A DNA stretch of 64,000 nucleotides from Porphyra umbilicalis. Taxonomy: Eukaryota > Rhodophyta > Bangiophyceae > Bangiales > Bangiaceae. Where the stretch lies: assembly GCA_002049455.2 (NCBI GenBank), contig KV918964.1:1-64000 (forward strand). The letters are read 5' to 3'. The position numbers and the translations under genes are program-made. The notes beneath the pieces were generated by a model. That model was not told the DNA's origin. It ran no database searches and saw only the letters and a program-made list of their open reading frames with translations. Positions 52,300-62,325 of this stretch are shown here, in pieces; the first letter of the stretch is position 1, and each line of letters opens with the position of its first letter.

Positions 52300-54555
52300 A
52301 TGGCCGATGGGGGGGGGAATGGAGACCCCCCTGGTGTCGAGGTGCCTGGTGCCGGGGCGGATGAGATTACCCCCCCTGGAGGCGGATCGTCGGTTGACGA
52401 TCGCCACACCAGTGCCGGCACCACGGATGCGGGTGCCCGCGGGGCGCGGACTTCGTTCCGACCCTTGCCCCCGGGCCTCGATCCGACTGGGACTCGCCCC
52501 CCGGCAGGCGCCCCCTCGGGTATTACTCACCCCGAGGCGGTCCTGTCGGGTGCTGGCACTCATTTCGGCGTAGGACAGCTGCCCGACGTTACTACGTGGG
52601 GCGGTGCGTCTGTGCCACCACCGGCACGGGAACCTGTGGGTGGGAGCTCTAGTCGTGCTCCCCCAGGTTCACGGAGTGCCAAGGGTGCCCCGGCGCTTGA
52701 GCACGGCGCCGGGACCCACGGTATCGGTCCCCCGGCCCTCGGGCCCGGTGGGAGATCCCCTCTCGGTGCTTGGGAGGGGGGGGCGATGCCAGGATCGGCA
52801 CGGGAGCCTGCAGGCGGGAGCTCTAGTCGTGCTCCCCCAGGCTCACGGGGTGCCAGGGATGGCCCGGGTCTCGAGTGGCGAGACGCCGTGGCTGAGGTCG
52901 TTCGGTCCGAAGTTACCCGATCGCTAGTTACGATGTTGAGGGGCTCTACGCCCAGGTCCGCTGAGCGGCGGGGCCGAGCCCGACGCTCTGCTCGTCGGCG
53001 CCGACGCGACAACTCGTCGTCGTCGTCGACCACTGACGTCTCCGGCTCGGGGGACGAGTCAGCTGTTGCGGCCCTAAGTGGTGCGTTCCGTGCTACCCCC
53101 CCGCCGTCGACGGTGAGGGAGGGCACTCGGGGTATTGACCCGAGGGCCCAACCGACTCCGGACTCGGCGGAGGGTGAGCAAGGCGGGGGAGCGGCGCGAG
53201 AGTTACCCCGGAATATTGACCCGGGGTTCCCGACGCACTTCTCCTCCGCGACTGGTCCAGAGGCTGGGGGGTGGCCTACTCAAACCACCCCGACACCCCC
53301 AACTCGGGTGGTCCCGCCCAAGATTGTGGTGAACCACCCGTACTACCGGGTGATGTTCGATTGTGAGACTTACGCGCTAGACAACAAGTCGGTTGCCTAC
53401 ACGCGGCGCCAGGCCCGTACTCTGGCCCGGCGCAAGAAGGAGGTGGCTCAGTCCTTCGGGGTGAACGACGAGTGGGATGGTTCCCCCCCGGCCAAGGTCT
53501 TCCAGTTCTTGCGCAAGTTTTCCAAGGCCTGTGACGACAACAACCTCTCCGAAGGCGAAGCCTTCTACATCCTTCAAGACTTTACGAAGGAACCTCTCAA
53601 GTCAGAGGTTATGATGGTTATGCCAACTCGCCGGGCGGGTAACCCCGGCGAGGTCACTTCATACTTGGATCTCATCAACTGGATGATTCGGCGTCACGTC
53701 GACGAGGCCTCGGTGGCTACTCTAGTCGAGACCCTGAACGTCGCGGTCCAACGGGACGACGAGGACGAGTTGTCCTTCGCCGAGCGCCTCCGCCGCCTCA
53801 ACAACGAGTGCGGGTTCATGTACGGGGAGGGCGCCCTCAAGGGGCGCTTTGTGGAAGGTTTCCACCGCGCGGCGCGTGCCACTGTGCGCGAGCGCAAGAC
53901 CCCCGGCATGACTATGGCGGAGCTGGCTCGCGTCGCCCAGACTAAGGGCGACGAACACCGCTGGCTACGACTTGAGCAGCACAAGGAGCGGACCAAGGAG
54001 CGAGAAGCGCTCGCGGAGGAGGCCCGTCTCCGGCGGCAAGCTCGTGCGGCCGCCCTTCCCCAGATCACTGGGGGGATGCGAGGTTATCAACCACGGGACG
54101 CCCCTGTCCGGACCGTCGGTTCCGTGGGTGCCCCCACTCCGGGCCCCCGGTACGATGGACCCCGACCCAAGACTCCGGGCGGCTCGACTCTCGGGGGCAA
54201 CGACAACTCGCGCTACCGCTCCCGACCGAGGGATGGGCCTTCCCGACCCAAATCCCGGTCGGAAGAGTACCCTTGCTGGCAGTGCGGCAAGGTGGGCCAT
54301 TGGGCCGAGGTGTGCCCCGACTTGGACGCACGCCTACGCGACCGATTGGCCATAGCCAGTCGGTGGTCCCCTCTCGGGACGTCCTCGGGCTCCCGCGATA
54401 CCCCGCGAGCGGGCCGGCGAGTAGCCGTTGCCACTCCCCACGAGGACTCCAGCTCAAGCGGCGAGGAGTCAACGCCGCTTGAGAAGGGGGAACCGCGGAC
54501 CGAGCCCGAGTGCGGACCCACCACCTCCTCTGAGTCCGAGGAGGGAAACGAGTAA
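52300..54555 (+). CDS. Inner gypsy gag
   Basis: A start at ATG 52300 (MADGGGNGDPPGVEV) is the first good Met in the frame. The first 330 residues are Pro/Gly/Ser-rich with two GGSSSRAPPGSR-type repeats. A gag core follows (HPYYRVMFDCETYALDNKSV, PAKVFQFLRKFSKACDDNNL, LDLINWMIRRHVDEASVATL, ELSFAERLRRLNNECGFMYG), then a charged helix (HKERTKEREALAEEARLRRQ). The zinc knuckle CWQCGKVGHWAEVC (CX2CX4HX4C) and an acidic C-terminus come last. It forms the particle. The pol frame follows 32 bases later in another frame. This is part of a fossil element. Confidence 0.85.
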   Translation: MADGGGNGDPPGVEVPGAGADEITPPGGGSSVDDRHTSAGTTDAGARGARTSFRPLPPGLDPTGTRPPAGAPSGITHPEAVLSGAGTHFGVGQLPDVTTWGGASVPPPAREPVGGSSSRAPPGSRSAKGAPALEHGAGTHGIGPPALGPGGRSPLGAWEGGAMPGSAREPAGGSSSRAPPGSRGARDGPGLEWRDAVAEVVRSEVTRSLVTMLRGSTPRSAERRGRARRSARRRRRDNSSSSSTTDVSGSGDESAVAALSGAFRATPPPSTVREGTRGIDPRAQPTPDSAEGEQGGGAARELPRNIDPGFPTHFSSATGPEAGGWPTQTTPTPPTRVVPPKIVVNHPYYRVMFDCETYALDNKSVAYTRRQARTLARRKKEVAQSFGVNDEWDGSPPAKVFQFLRKFSKACDDNNLSEGEAFYILQDFTKEPLKSEVMMVMPTRRAGNPGEVTSYLDLINWMIRRHVDEASVATLVETLNVAVQRDDEDELSFAERLRRLNNECGFMYGEGALKGRFVEGFHRAARATVRERKTPGMTMAELARVAQTKGDEHRWLRLEQHKERTKEREALAEEARLRRQARAAALPQITGGMRGYQPRDAPVRTVGSVGAPTPGPRYDGPRPKTPGGSTLGGNDNSRYRSRPRDGPSRPKSRSEEYPCWQCGKVGHWAEVCPDLDARLRDRLAIASRWSPLGTSSGSRDTPRAGRRVAVATPHEDSSSSGEESTPLEKGEPRTEPECGPTTSSESEEGNE

Positions 54556-54587
54556 CCACCGGTGTTGGGCCCTCCCCGCGGCAGCCG

Positions 54588-57500
54588 GTGGACCCAACCC
54601 GGGACGTGGATAAGATGCCAGTACGCATCCTATCCCGACCCAAGGGGATCCGCCCCCGGGACGCACTCCTCCCGAAGGGGGTAAGCGGCCAGAATGTGGT
54701 GGCCATCCTGACGGGGTCCAAGTACCAGGTGGCCAGTCGCGTTTGGCTGGACGCGGGGCGTGAGCTAGCCCTCCGCGTCATCGTCGACACGGGGTCGTGT
54801 GTCTCCCTAGTACGGGAAGCGCTACTCCCCCCGGAGATGGAGGTGGCGCCCTTAGACGCAGCGACCGCCCAGTTGTTTGACGTGAATGGGGGACTCCTCC
54901 CCATCACGGGCACCGTGACTCTTACGGTGCAAGTCGGCACTTACTCCACCCCTGTCACGTGTTGGGTAGTGCCGGGCATGTCGGTCCCCCTACTCCTAGG
55001 GACCGACTACACGGACGTCCATGTCCCCAACATTTGTGGGCCCAAGGGGTACATCCGGTTACTAAACGGATGTAGGGTCCCCATCCTCCGTCGGGGTAAG
55101 ACGGTGTCGTATGCCCTGGCGGACCAACCCCAGTCGGGGACCGCTAGTGAGGCGGACACCAAGGTGCACCTAGCACGCGAGGAGGTTATACCCCTGAGGT
55201 CCCGAGGAGACGTCCCAGTACAGACGTCGTTCCAAGGGAATGGGGTCATCACCCAGCGCCATCGGGTGTATGAGCGCCACCGCGTGCATGTTGCAACTGG
55301 CACCATGGACTGCACCGCCAACCAGACGTGGTGGGTGAAGGTAACCCATACGGGGAACACGAGTAAGCGACTCCCCAGGGGAATGGTCATGGGGCATATG
55401 TCGGCCCACTCCGGTACGGTAGCCGCCATATCCCGAGAGGACTGGGCTGCACTCAGCCCCAGTCCGACCACCGCGCCCGACGCAACGGACCCCGTGGAGG
55501 AGCCCCACGTTCATACTTCGAACGTGCCCGAGGGGCTGCGGCCTCAAGTGCTCGCCCTACTGGAGAAGCACCGAGCCCTCTGGAGTGGGCACTTGGGCTC
55601 CATCAAGGCCACGGAGCACCGGATCGAGTTGAAGCCGGGCTCCAAGCCCGTCCGGCTCAACCCCTACCGGATGGGTCCCCGAACTAGGGAACTCATCAAG
55701 GCCCAAGTCGACCGAATGCTCAAGCTCGAGGTTATAGAGCCCAGCCAGAGTGAATGGGCTAGCCCGGTCGTACTCATCCCGAAGCGTGACGGGAATCCCC
55801 GGTTCTGCATCGACTATCGGCAGTTGAACGAGCGCACAGTACGCGACTCGTATCCACTACCCCGTATGGACGACTGCCTTGCCTCCTCAGGGGATGCACA
55901 GTTCTTCTCCACGTTGGACTGCAACGCGGGGTACTTGCAGATCCCCCTAGCCGAGGAGGATAAGCCGAAGACGGCATTCACTTGCCACTGTGAGACGTAC
56001 CAGTGTACGCGTCTTCTGTTTGGCCTGTGCAATGCCCCTGCCACTCTTCAGCGGGCTTTTGACATGATCCTATCCGGAGTCAAGTGGCAGAATGTGCTCG
56101 TCTACTTAGCCGACCTCATCATCTTCTCCGCCGATGCCGAGTCGCACCTGTCCCACTTGGACACGGTGCTCACCTTACTCGGGAAGCACGGGGTCACACT
56201 CAAGGCACAGAAGTGCCACCTCTTTGCTAATGAGGTGGAGTACCTTGGCCATGTAGTACGGCCAATACGCTTGAGTGTGAACGAGAAGAACCTCAAGGCC
56301 ATCAAGAAGGCGAGCTTCCTCCAGACCCAAATTCAACTTCGGAGTTTCCTGGGGATGTGCAATGTCTACCGTCGGTTCACGGTAGACTTCGCTAAGACCG
56401 CGAAGCCGCTGAACAACTTGAACAGCGTAAAGCTTCCGAAGCGGTTGAGTCCCCCTACTCCGGAGGAACAGAACGCGTTCGACAAACTACGCGAACAGCT
56501 ATGCCACCCGCCCATTCTTGCGATACCGCGCAAGGAGGGGAAGTATATCATCGATGTGGACGCTAGGTACGACCAGCTAGGGTGCTGCCTACTACAGCAG
56601 CAACCCGATGGCAAGTACCTGCCCGTAGGCTACTTCAGTAAGGGCGTACTACCGGCGGAGAAGAACTACACCGTCACAGAGATTGAGGGACTAGGTGTGG
56701 TGTGGGCGGTCGGTTTACTACGACCGTACATCGAAGGCACCAAGTTCCTCATCCGGTGTGACCACAAGGCACTGAAGTGGATACTCACCACGACGGCCTG
56801 CACAAACAATCGACTCAATCGTTGGCGCATTCTCCTCGCGGAGTTCGACTATGATGTGAAATACAAGCCCGGCCCCCAACATGCGGTGGCCGACGCTCTG
56901 TCCCGCATCCCGACTGAGGAACTGGACACGGGACCCATCTCCCAGGAGATCCCCACAGTCGGGGTCACCACTCGATCGGGCGCGGTACTCGACCCCCGAC
57001 TCCCCGAGAACAGGGAGACTGCCCGCATACCCCTGGGCGACGTAGTCCAGAAGCAGGCGGCAGACGAGTTCTGTCAGGGGGTCAAGAAGTTACTTGACAC
57101 CCCCACGCCCACGCGCTTCTACGAGAACGCGTACGGGTTGTTGTGTCGTCGCGGACACCGCGAGGGGACCCAGCAGGTACTGGTCCCCCAGTCCCTAGTC
57201 AAGGACGTATTACGGGCGCAGCACTCCTCCCCCTTGGCCGCGCATCCAGGTGGGACGCGCATGTACCAGACCCTGCGGGACCAATACTACTGGCCCTCGC
57301 TGGCGATGAATGTGTTCGGGTGGGTGGCAGCTTGCCCCACCTGTGCTACGAACCGGCTCATGGGTACGCAGAGTAAAGCGTTCATGAGGTTGTTCCCCGC
57401 GACGGAACCCTTCGCAGCGCTGGCCATTGACTTACTTGGCCCCCTGCCCAGGACCCCCGAGGGATATGAGTATATCGTAGTTATTTGTGACCGATTTACT

Positions 57501-58508
57501 AAGGTCACTCGCGCGGGCCCGCTTCGAGACATCACGGCTCTGGATGTTCTCAGCGCATTCCTTGACACGTGGGTTGCTAGCTATGGGATCCCCGATTCAG
57601 TTCTATCGGATAACGGACCCCAATTTGCTGCCGTACTCAGGCAAGGGGTGCTCAAGACCCTGGGTATTGACAATATCTATGCCACCCCTTACCACCCACA
57701 AACTAATGGGCAGGACGAACGGTTTAATAAGACCTTAGTTAAGCAACTACGCCACTACGTAAGTGACCACGTAGTTACGTGGTCCCGATACTTAAGCCTG
57801 GTAGTAACGGCTCACAATTCGCAAGTGCATAGTAGCACCGGGCAGATCCCCTTTGCGTTCGTAAGCCCCCGACGGCTTACTCCCGTGGCCCTCGAGCGAC
57901 TTACAGCGGGTACCGACACCGGGGAGATAGTAACCCCCGGGCAAGCCAAGGAGAATTTCCTCCAGCGCCTTGACTCCCTTATCCCACTAGTACGGGAGAC
58001 CATGGAGAAGGCACAGGCCCGGTACAAACGAGCATTCGACAAGGGCGTGCAGACTCGCCGCGAAGCGCTCCAAGTCGGAGACTGGGTATTCGTGAACTCC
58101 CACGAGAACCAGGGGGGTAAGCTCGTCTTCAAGACACTGGGACCCTACCAGATCTTGAAGACAGACGGGCGTCGGCTTACCATCGAAAGTGACGATAATA
58201 TCCGGACCATCAATGGGAACCACGCCACCCGGGCCCCGGAACCACCCGAGGGGGACCCGGCGTGGGCGCGGGCACTGGCCGCGTGGCGGGTCCCGTCCCT
58301 CCCCTCATCGGCCAGTAAACCGATTGAGGCTGTCTTCGACCGCTTTGTCGGACAGGGGTACGATGACCAAGAGCGACTCATGCTCAAGGTCAGGTGGTTC
58401 GGGTATGGACCCCGGGAGGACTCCTGGCACTATGTGGAGGACCTCCCGGCTCAGAAGGTCCGCCAGCACTGTGTGCGGCACCGGCTCACAATGAGAGGAA
58501 GGGTATAA
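54588..58508 (+). CDS. Inner gypsy pol polyprotein
   Basis: One open frame of about 1306 residues. It has aspartic protease (RVIVDTGSCVSLVREALLPP, residues 63-82), reverse transcriptase (PYRMGPRTRELIKAQVDRML, SPVVLIPKRDGNPRFCIDYR, FFSTLDCNAGYLQIPLAEED) and RNase H (YIIDVDARYDQLGCCLLQQQ, KNYTVTEIEGLGVVWAVGLL). Integrase follows with its HHCC zinc finger (HPGGTRMYQTLRDQYYWPSL, ACPTCATNR) and core (AIDLLGPLPRTPEGYEYIVV, DSVLSDNGPQFAAVLR, YHPQTNGQDERFNKTLVKQL). A C-terminal chromodomain (LMLKVRWFGYGPREDSWHYV) could steer insertion to marked chromatin. Domain order is Ty3/gypsy. Fossil element. Confidence 0.9.
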   Translation: MDPTRDVDKMPVRILSRPKGIRPRDALLPKGVSGQNVVAILTGSKYQVASRVWLDAGRELALRVIVDTGSCVSLVREALLPPEMEVAPLDAATAQLFDVNGGLLPITGTVTLTVQVGTYSTPVTCWVVPGMSVPLLLGTDYTDVHVPNICGPKGYIRLLNGCRVPILRRGKTVSYALADQPQSGTASEADTKVHLAREEVIPLRSRGDVPVQTSFQGNGVITQRHRVYERHRVHVATGTMDCTANQTWWVKVTHTGNTSKRLPRGMVMGHMSAHSGTVAAISREDWAALSPSPTTAPDATDPVEEPHVHTSNVPEGLRPQVLALLEKHRALWSGHLGSIKATEHRIELKPGSKPVRLNPYRMGPRTRELIKAQVDRMLKLEVIEPSQSEWASPVVLIPKRDGNPRFCIDYRQLNERTVRDSYPLPRMDDCLASSGDAQFFSTLDCNAGYLQIPLAEEDKPKTAFTCHCETYQCTRLLFGLCNAPATLQRAFDMILSGVKWQNVLVYLADLIIFSADAESHLSHLDTVLTLLGKHGVTLKAQKCHLFANEVEYLGHVVRPIRLSVNEKNLKAIKKASFLQTQIQLRSFLGMCNVYRRFTVDFAKTAKPLNNLNSVKLPKRLSPPTPEEQNAFDKLREQLCHPPILAIPRKEGKYIIDVDARYDQLGCCLLQQQPDGKYLPVGYFSKGVLPAEKNYTVTEIEGLGVVWAVGLLRPYIEGTKFLIRCDHKALKWILTTTACTNNRLNRWRILLAEFDYDVKYKPGPQHAVADALSRIPTEELDTGPISQEIPTVGVTTRSGAVLDPRLPENRETARIPLGDVVQKQAADEFCQGVKKLLDTPTPTRFYENAYGLLCRRGHREGTQQVLVPQSLVKDVLRAQHSSPLAAHPGGTRMYQTLRDQYYWPSLAMNVFGWVAACPTCATNRLMGTQSKAFMRLFPATEPFAALAIDLLGPLPRTPEGYEYIVVICDRFTKVTRAGPLRDITALDVLSAFLDTWVASYGIPDSVLSDNGPQFAAVLRQGVLKTLGIDNIYATPYHPQTNGQDERFNKTLVKQLRHYVSDHVVTWSRYLSLVVTAHNSQVHSSTGQIPFAFVSPRRLTPVALERLTAGTDTGEIVTPGQAKENFLQRLDSLIPLVRETMEKAQARYKRAFDKGVQTRREALQVGDWVFVNSHENQGGKLVFKTLGPYQILKTDGRRLTIESDDNIRTINGNHATRAPEPPEGDPAWARALAAWRVPSLPSSASKPIEAVFDRFVGQGYDDQERLMLKVRWFGYGPREDSWHYVEDLPAQKVRQHCVRHRLTMRGRV

Positions 58509-58645
58509 AACAACTAACAACCCCCAGTACGGGGTACCCCTCGCACACACCCCCGACAATAGATCCAACCCAACCACGGACAAGCCCACCGGGGGCCGGG
58601 TCGCGCCTCACTGAGCGCCCCGGTGCCCCACTCAAACCTGGGTAC

Positions 58646-60718
58646 CTACTCCCTACCCGCCGAGTGCGGGCGGTCGTCGTGGATGTACCCCCCAAACTGG
58701 TCGTAACCCGAATGGTCCGGGTCCTCCTGGGCCGACCCCCGGTCCGAGGGGCCCGGCCCCCACGACGAGCGCGGCACCCTACTCGGTGCCGCCCCCGCCG
58801 CAAAGTACCCCCCACCAGTGGGGGGGAAGCCGCCCCCATGGTAGAACCCGGCTGAGCCCACAGGCTCCCCGGCGTACGGGACCCGACTGGGGCCCCCGCC
58901 CGCCGAGGTCCCGGCGGGCCCAGCCGCCACCCGCTGGCCATGTCCCTCCAAGCGGGAGGCCATCTGGTACCCGATGGCCTCTGGGGTGGTGTCCACCAGG
59001 AACTGCGCGGCTGCGGCAGACCGGGGGGACGAGGAGTCCCGCAGTACGGACCCCGCCGCCCGGGTGACCCACGCCAGGGTGTCCACCAGGGAGGCAACTA
59101 TCGCCTCCCCATGGGCCACCCTCAGCGCCCCCGCCGCACTTGGGTAGGTGGTTGCCAAGGCGTGGGCGCACAGCGGGGTGACGTACCCCCAGCTGAGGCT
59201 CTGCCCCGCCCCAAGGGACGGGTAGTACGGCACCCCCGGCGGGGCAAACGTCGGACGGCCCGACCGCCCAGCGGGGGATGCCCCCGCCCGGGTGGTCCGC
59301 CGGACAGCGCCCCCACGAGCAGGGGGGCGCTCGGCAGTACCGCGGGTACGCTTGCGCTGCTGGGGGGCACTGGCCCCCGGCGCACCCCAACCCGAGTTCG
59401 GTGGGGGCGACGTCGCCGTTACCCCCGCCGAGTAGGGGTAGGCCAGGTAACCCAGGCCCTCACGGAGGCCTATGCGCCCGGCCACCAGGCGTGTGTCACA
59501 GTGGACAAACGCCCGAGGCGCCTCGCCCTCCTCTCCGCCAACTCGGCGGGCCAGGTAGGGCCCGGCTGCCTCCCGGTCCACGGACTAGTGAAGGTCCAGC
59601 AACTCGCTGAGGTAGGCATGCGCGTCCGGGCCGGCCCCCTCCGCCGCGTTAGCGAGGCGGAGCCCCACCAGACGCCCCACTACGGCGGCTGGCAGGTGCC
59701 ACAGGTACCCCTTAGTCCGGGCGGAGGCATACCACAGCCCCACTACCTCCAGCACCCACTGGGTAGCGAGGATGGCCGCCGCCGGGGTAGACTCCCCCCG
59801 GCGGAGCGCAGTGCCAAAGTAGGCCACTATGCGCGGCATCCGGGCCGGGAACCCGAAGGGCACCTCCATGGCCGACCACCAGGACGGCGTCGGGACGTAG
59901 TATGCCCGCCGCGTCGAGGTGTGGACCTGGGAACTCTCCACTTGAGAGGCCCGCACCAGGATGCCCGACGCGTCCCGCACCCGGCGTTCGGTGCGGGCGT
60001 CCTGGTGGTGGAAGTGGGGGTCCGTCTCCCCCAAGTACGGGGGGGAGCAACACGCCCACTCCCACGCCACGACGGGCGGCACGTCGTCGGCGGTGGCCCC
60101 GTCCATAACATTGGACAGGCGCGCGGCCACGCGCTTCACCCACGGCGCGTCCCCCGCCTCCTGTTGGGCGGGGAGGTCCGTGGCCACCCCGGCAGGCAGT
60201 TCGTACTGCACGGGGTGGCCCGCCAGCCAGCGCTGCCAAGCCGGGCCCTGCTTGGGCAGCGGGATCGCCGAGTAAAGCGCCCGCAAGCGGCACTCCCCCA
60301 TCTGACTGGGGGCAGCCGGGGGCGTCCATCGAACCAACGCCCCCGGCTCCGCACGCCCCACCTCCCCCACTGCCGGTCGGCGCTCCCGGCGCGGCACCGG
60401 CGGGGGGGACTCCTGCTCCATGGGATCATCCCCCGCCTCGCCCGGCTCCGCTGCCGCCGCCGGGGGAGTGGCCGGCCGGCTGGGCGGCAGCGGCACGCGC
60501 GCCGCCACCGCGCGGGACCCGACCGCGTCCTCCCCGGCCGCCCGCGTCGGCGCACTTGACGCGCGGGAGGCCGACGCCGACCCCGCCGACGACTTGGACC
60601 GGCGGGGGGGAGGCGGCGGTTGGGTTGCTCGACTCCCCGCCGCCGACGACTCCCGGATCGGGGGCGCGGCGTTGGCCTGGCGCGCCCGGCGGGCTGCCTT
60701 GCCCCGGGACGCCGCCAC
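58646..60718 (-). CDS. Antisense coding region inside the inner gypsy element
   Basis: Between pol and the 3' LTR, the minus strand is open over nearly the whole of this stretch and reads like genuine protein. Examples are CRLRALYSAIPLPKQGPAWQ, DAPWVKRVAARLSNVMDGAT, PPVVAWEWACCSPPYLGETD, STRRAYYVPTPSWWSAMEVP and ILATQWVLEVVGLWYASART. Further on come GYVTPLCAHALATTYPSAAG and GFYHGGGFPPTGGGYFAAGA. The N-terminal 130 residues are basic and Pro/Ala-rich. The plus-strand frames here are Gly/Arg-rich shadows. No family is recognised. Some plant gypsy lineages (Tat group) are known to carry antisense ORFs in this position; function there is unclear. It could also be a captured host gene. Confidence 0.6.
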
Positions 60719-61579
60719 GGCCGCGCCACTTCACTTGGTGGCGCCGGCCGGCGTGGCAGTTGCCGACGCCGCCGCCCCGCCAACCCGCGGGGTGGCCGCC
60801 GTCGAGGCCTTAGCCTTGGGGGCGCCCATACTCCCCGGCGCCCCGCCCACCCGCGGGGACCCCGCCGCAGGGCTGCCCGACTTGGCCGTGGCCGACGCCG
60901 GCGTCCCACTCGGCGCCGGCGTGGCGCGCCCCGCACTTGGGGAAGCCATCTCCTCGGTCGGCGCCGCTGCAGTCGACCGCGAGGAGGCCATAACGCCGCG
61001 CCCGAGTAAGGGGGGCGGCGAGGGGGAGGGGGGTGCCCCGCGCGGTGAGGAACGCGGGGGGGGGCTCTCAACTTGAGTAGCGGTGGAGGGGGGGACGGTG
61101 ACGGTCGGCAGTGGCCGGCGTTCCCGTCTAACCCCCGCCTACCCCCTTTTTATGAGCCCCTGTGTGGGGACAGGGGCCCTTACCCCGGGCCCCCTCGGCC
61201 CCACCCCGCGGGCCACTCCCCCTGGACGACTCCCCACGGGGGAGGGCCGCGCGACAGCCCCCCCGGTGGGGGAGCAGGCGGGTGCCATACTGGGCACCCG
61301 CCCCCCTGTTGGCCCGCTGGGCACGGTTAGCGGGCCCGCGCCGGACACGCGGCAGCACCCCTGGCTCCCGCGGCCGTGTCCACCCTACGGCGACGGCGCG
61401 TGCCCCCTTGCCCCGGCGGGGGGCGCCCCCACGATCCGGGGCCGCCATTGCTGGCGAGGACCGGGGCAGCACCCGGGCCCCACACTGGGGAGCCCGGCGG
61501 CTAGCTGTCCTGGCCCGCCCGCCCCACTCGGACGGGCCCGCCCCACCTGGCTCTGGGCCGCCGGGACGGCGATCCCTTT
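60719..61579. other. Inner gypsy GC-rich 3' non-coding region
   Basis: Very GC-rich sequence between the start of the antisense coding region and the purine tract. ORFs on both strands overlap and look like composition artefacts. A promoter for the antisense region would be expected near 60720-61100, but no element is clear. Confidence 0.4.
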
Positions 61580-61591
61580 GAAAGGGGGAAT
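61580..61591 (+). other. Inner gypsy polypurine tract
   Basis: GAAAGGGGGAAT lies directly before the 3' LTR, as expected for plus-strand priming. Confidence 0.8.
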
Positions 61592-62320
61592 TGTGACGGT
61601 CCGTCACATGGCCCCCACACTCCGGGATCCAGATTCCCCGGAAATATGCCCCACTAACGCATATTTCAAATTGTTCCGTTGGCGACCCACTTGTGATCAT
61701 CTCGTGGCTCACCAACCACAACCGCAATCCCAATACTTCCCTGGGATTCCTAACCCCTTCGAGCGGGCCCCTACTTAAGGACCTAATTTTGTGTAAACCC
61801 CACTTGGATTATCGACTTATGTTACTTTGTGCCCCTGACTCCGAGGCGCCGCGAGGGTGCCACGTAGCACCCTTCCCCCAGCCTCTACTCAAGGCGGTAT
61901 TCGAAGCTTCGGCCGTCCTCCGGGTTATGAGCCCAGTGGGCCCTGAGGAGAGGGCTTTCCGTGGGTCCTTTGAGGGTGTCTGAGGAGGGTTTTCCGAGGG
62001 TCCTTTGAGGGAGTCTGGGGAGGGTTTTCCGAGGGTCCTTTGAGGGTGTCTGAGGAGGGTTTTCCGAGGGTCCGAGGGGAACGGATGGGATAAGAGGGTG
62101 AGGCGTGAGTATCGCCTCGAGGCCTTCGACGCGGGCAAGTAAACTTCCGGTCACACAACTCGTGTTTGTCGCTCAGGGCGCCTTCCCCCGGTCGACGCCG
62201 TGCGTGTGTGCTCTTCGGGGTTTCCTTCCGGGGCGGGTATTCCCCGACAGGACTACCCGGCGACACGGTTTGGCTCGCCCTCCCTCCAACTGGGTGGGGT
62301 GGGCTGAGCGTGTTGTCACA
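61592..62320 (+). repeat. Inner gypsy 3' LTR (729 bp)
   Basis: Same ends as the 5' LTR (TGTGACGGTCCGTCACA to GTGTTGTCACA). The 141-bp length difference is four 35-bp units plus one base. Substitutions elsewhere are few and mostly transitions. Confidence 0.92.
61965..62073 (+). repeat. 35-bp LTR minisatellite, three units
   Basis: Same unit as 51641-51889, three copies here against seven. Confidence 0.92.
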
Positions 62321-62325
62321 CTTTG
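62321..62325. repeat. Inner gypsy target site duplication (right)
   Basis: CTTTG, the copy of 51262-51266. Outer gypsy sequence resumes directly after it. Confidence 0.9.

Larger units (their letters stand above)
51267..62320 (+). mobile_element. Inner chromodomain Ty3/gypsy element (fossil, looks nearly whole)
   Basis: An 11,054-bp element with LTR, primer site, gag, pol (protease, reverse transcriptase, RNase H, integrase, chromodomain), an antisense coding region, purine tract and LTR. It is flanked by CTTTG duplications. It sits inside the gag region of the outer gypsy element. By eye the LTRs differ at about a dozen positions outside a length-variable repeat, so the insertion is young. 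The long frames are open. Confidence 0.93.

Noticed and set aside
58940-60559. 539-residue plus ORF after pol
   Set aside because: Gly/Arg-rich composition without motifs; it is the shadow of the protein-like antisense frame.
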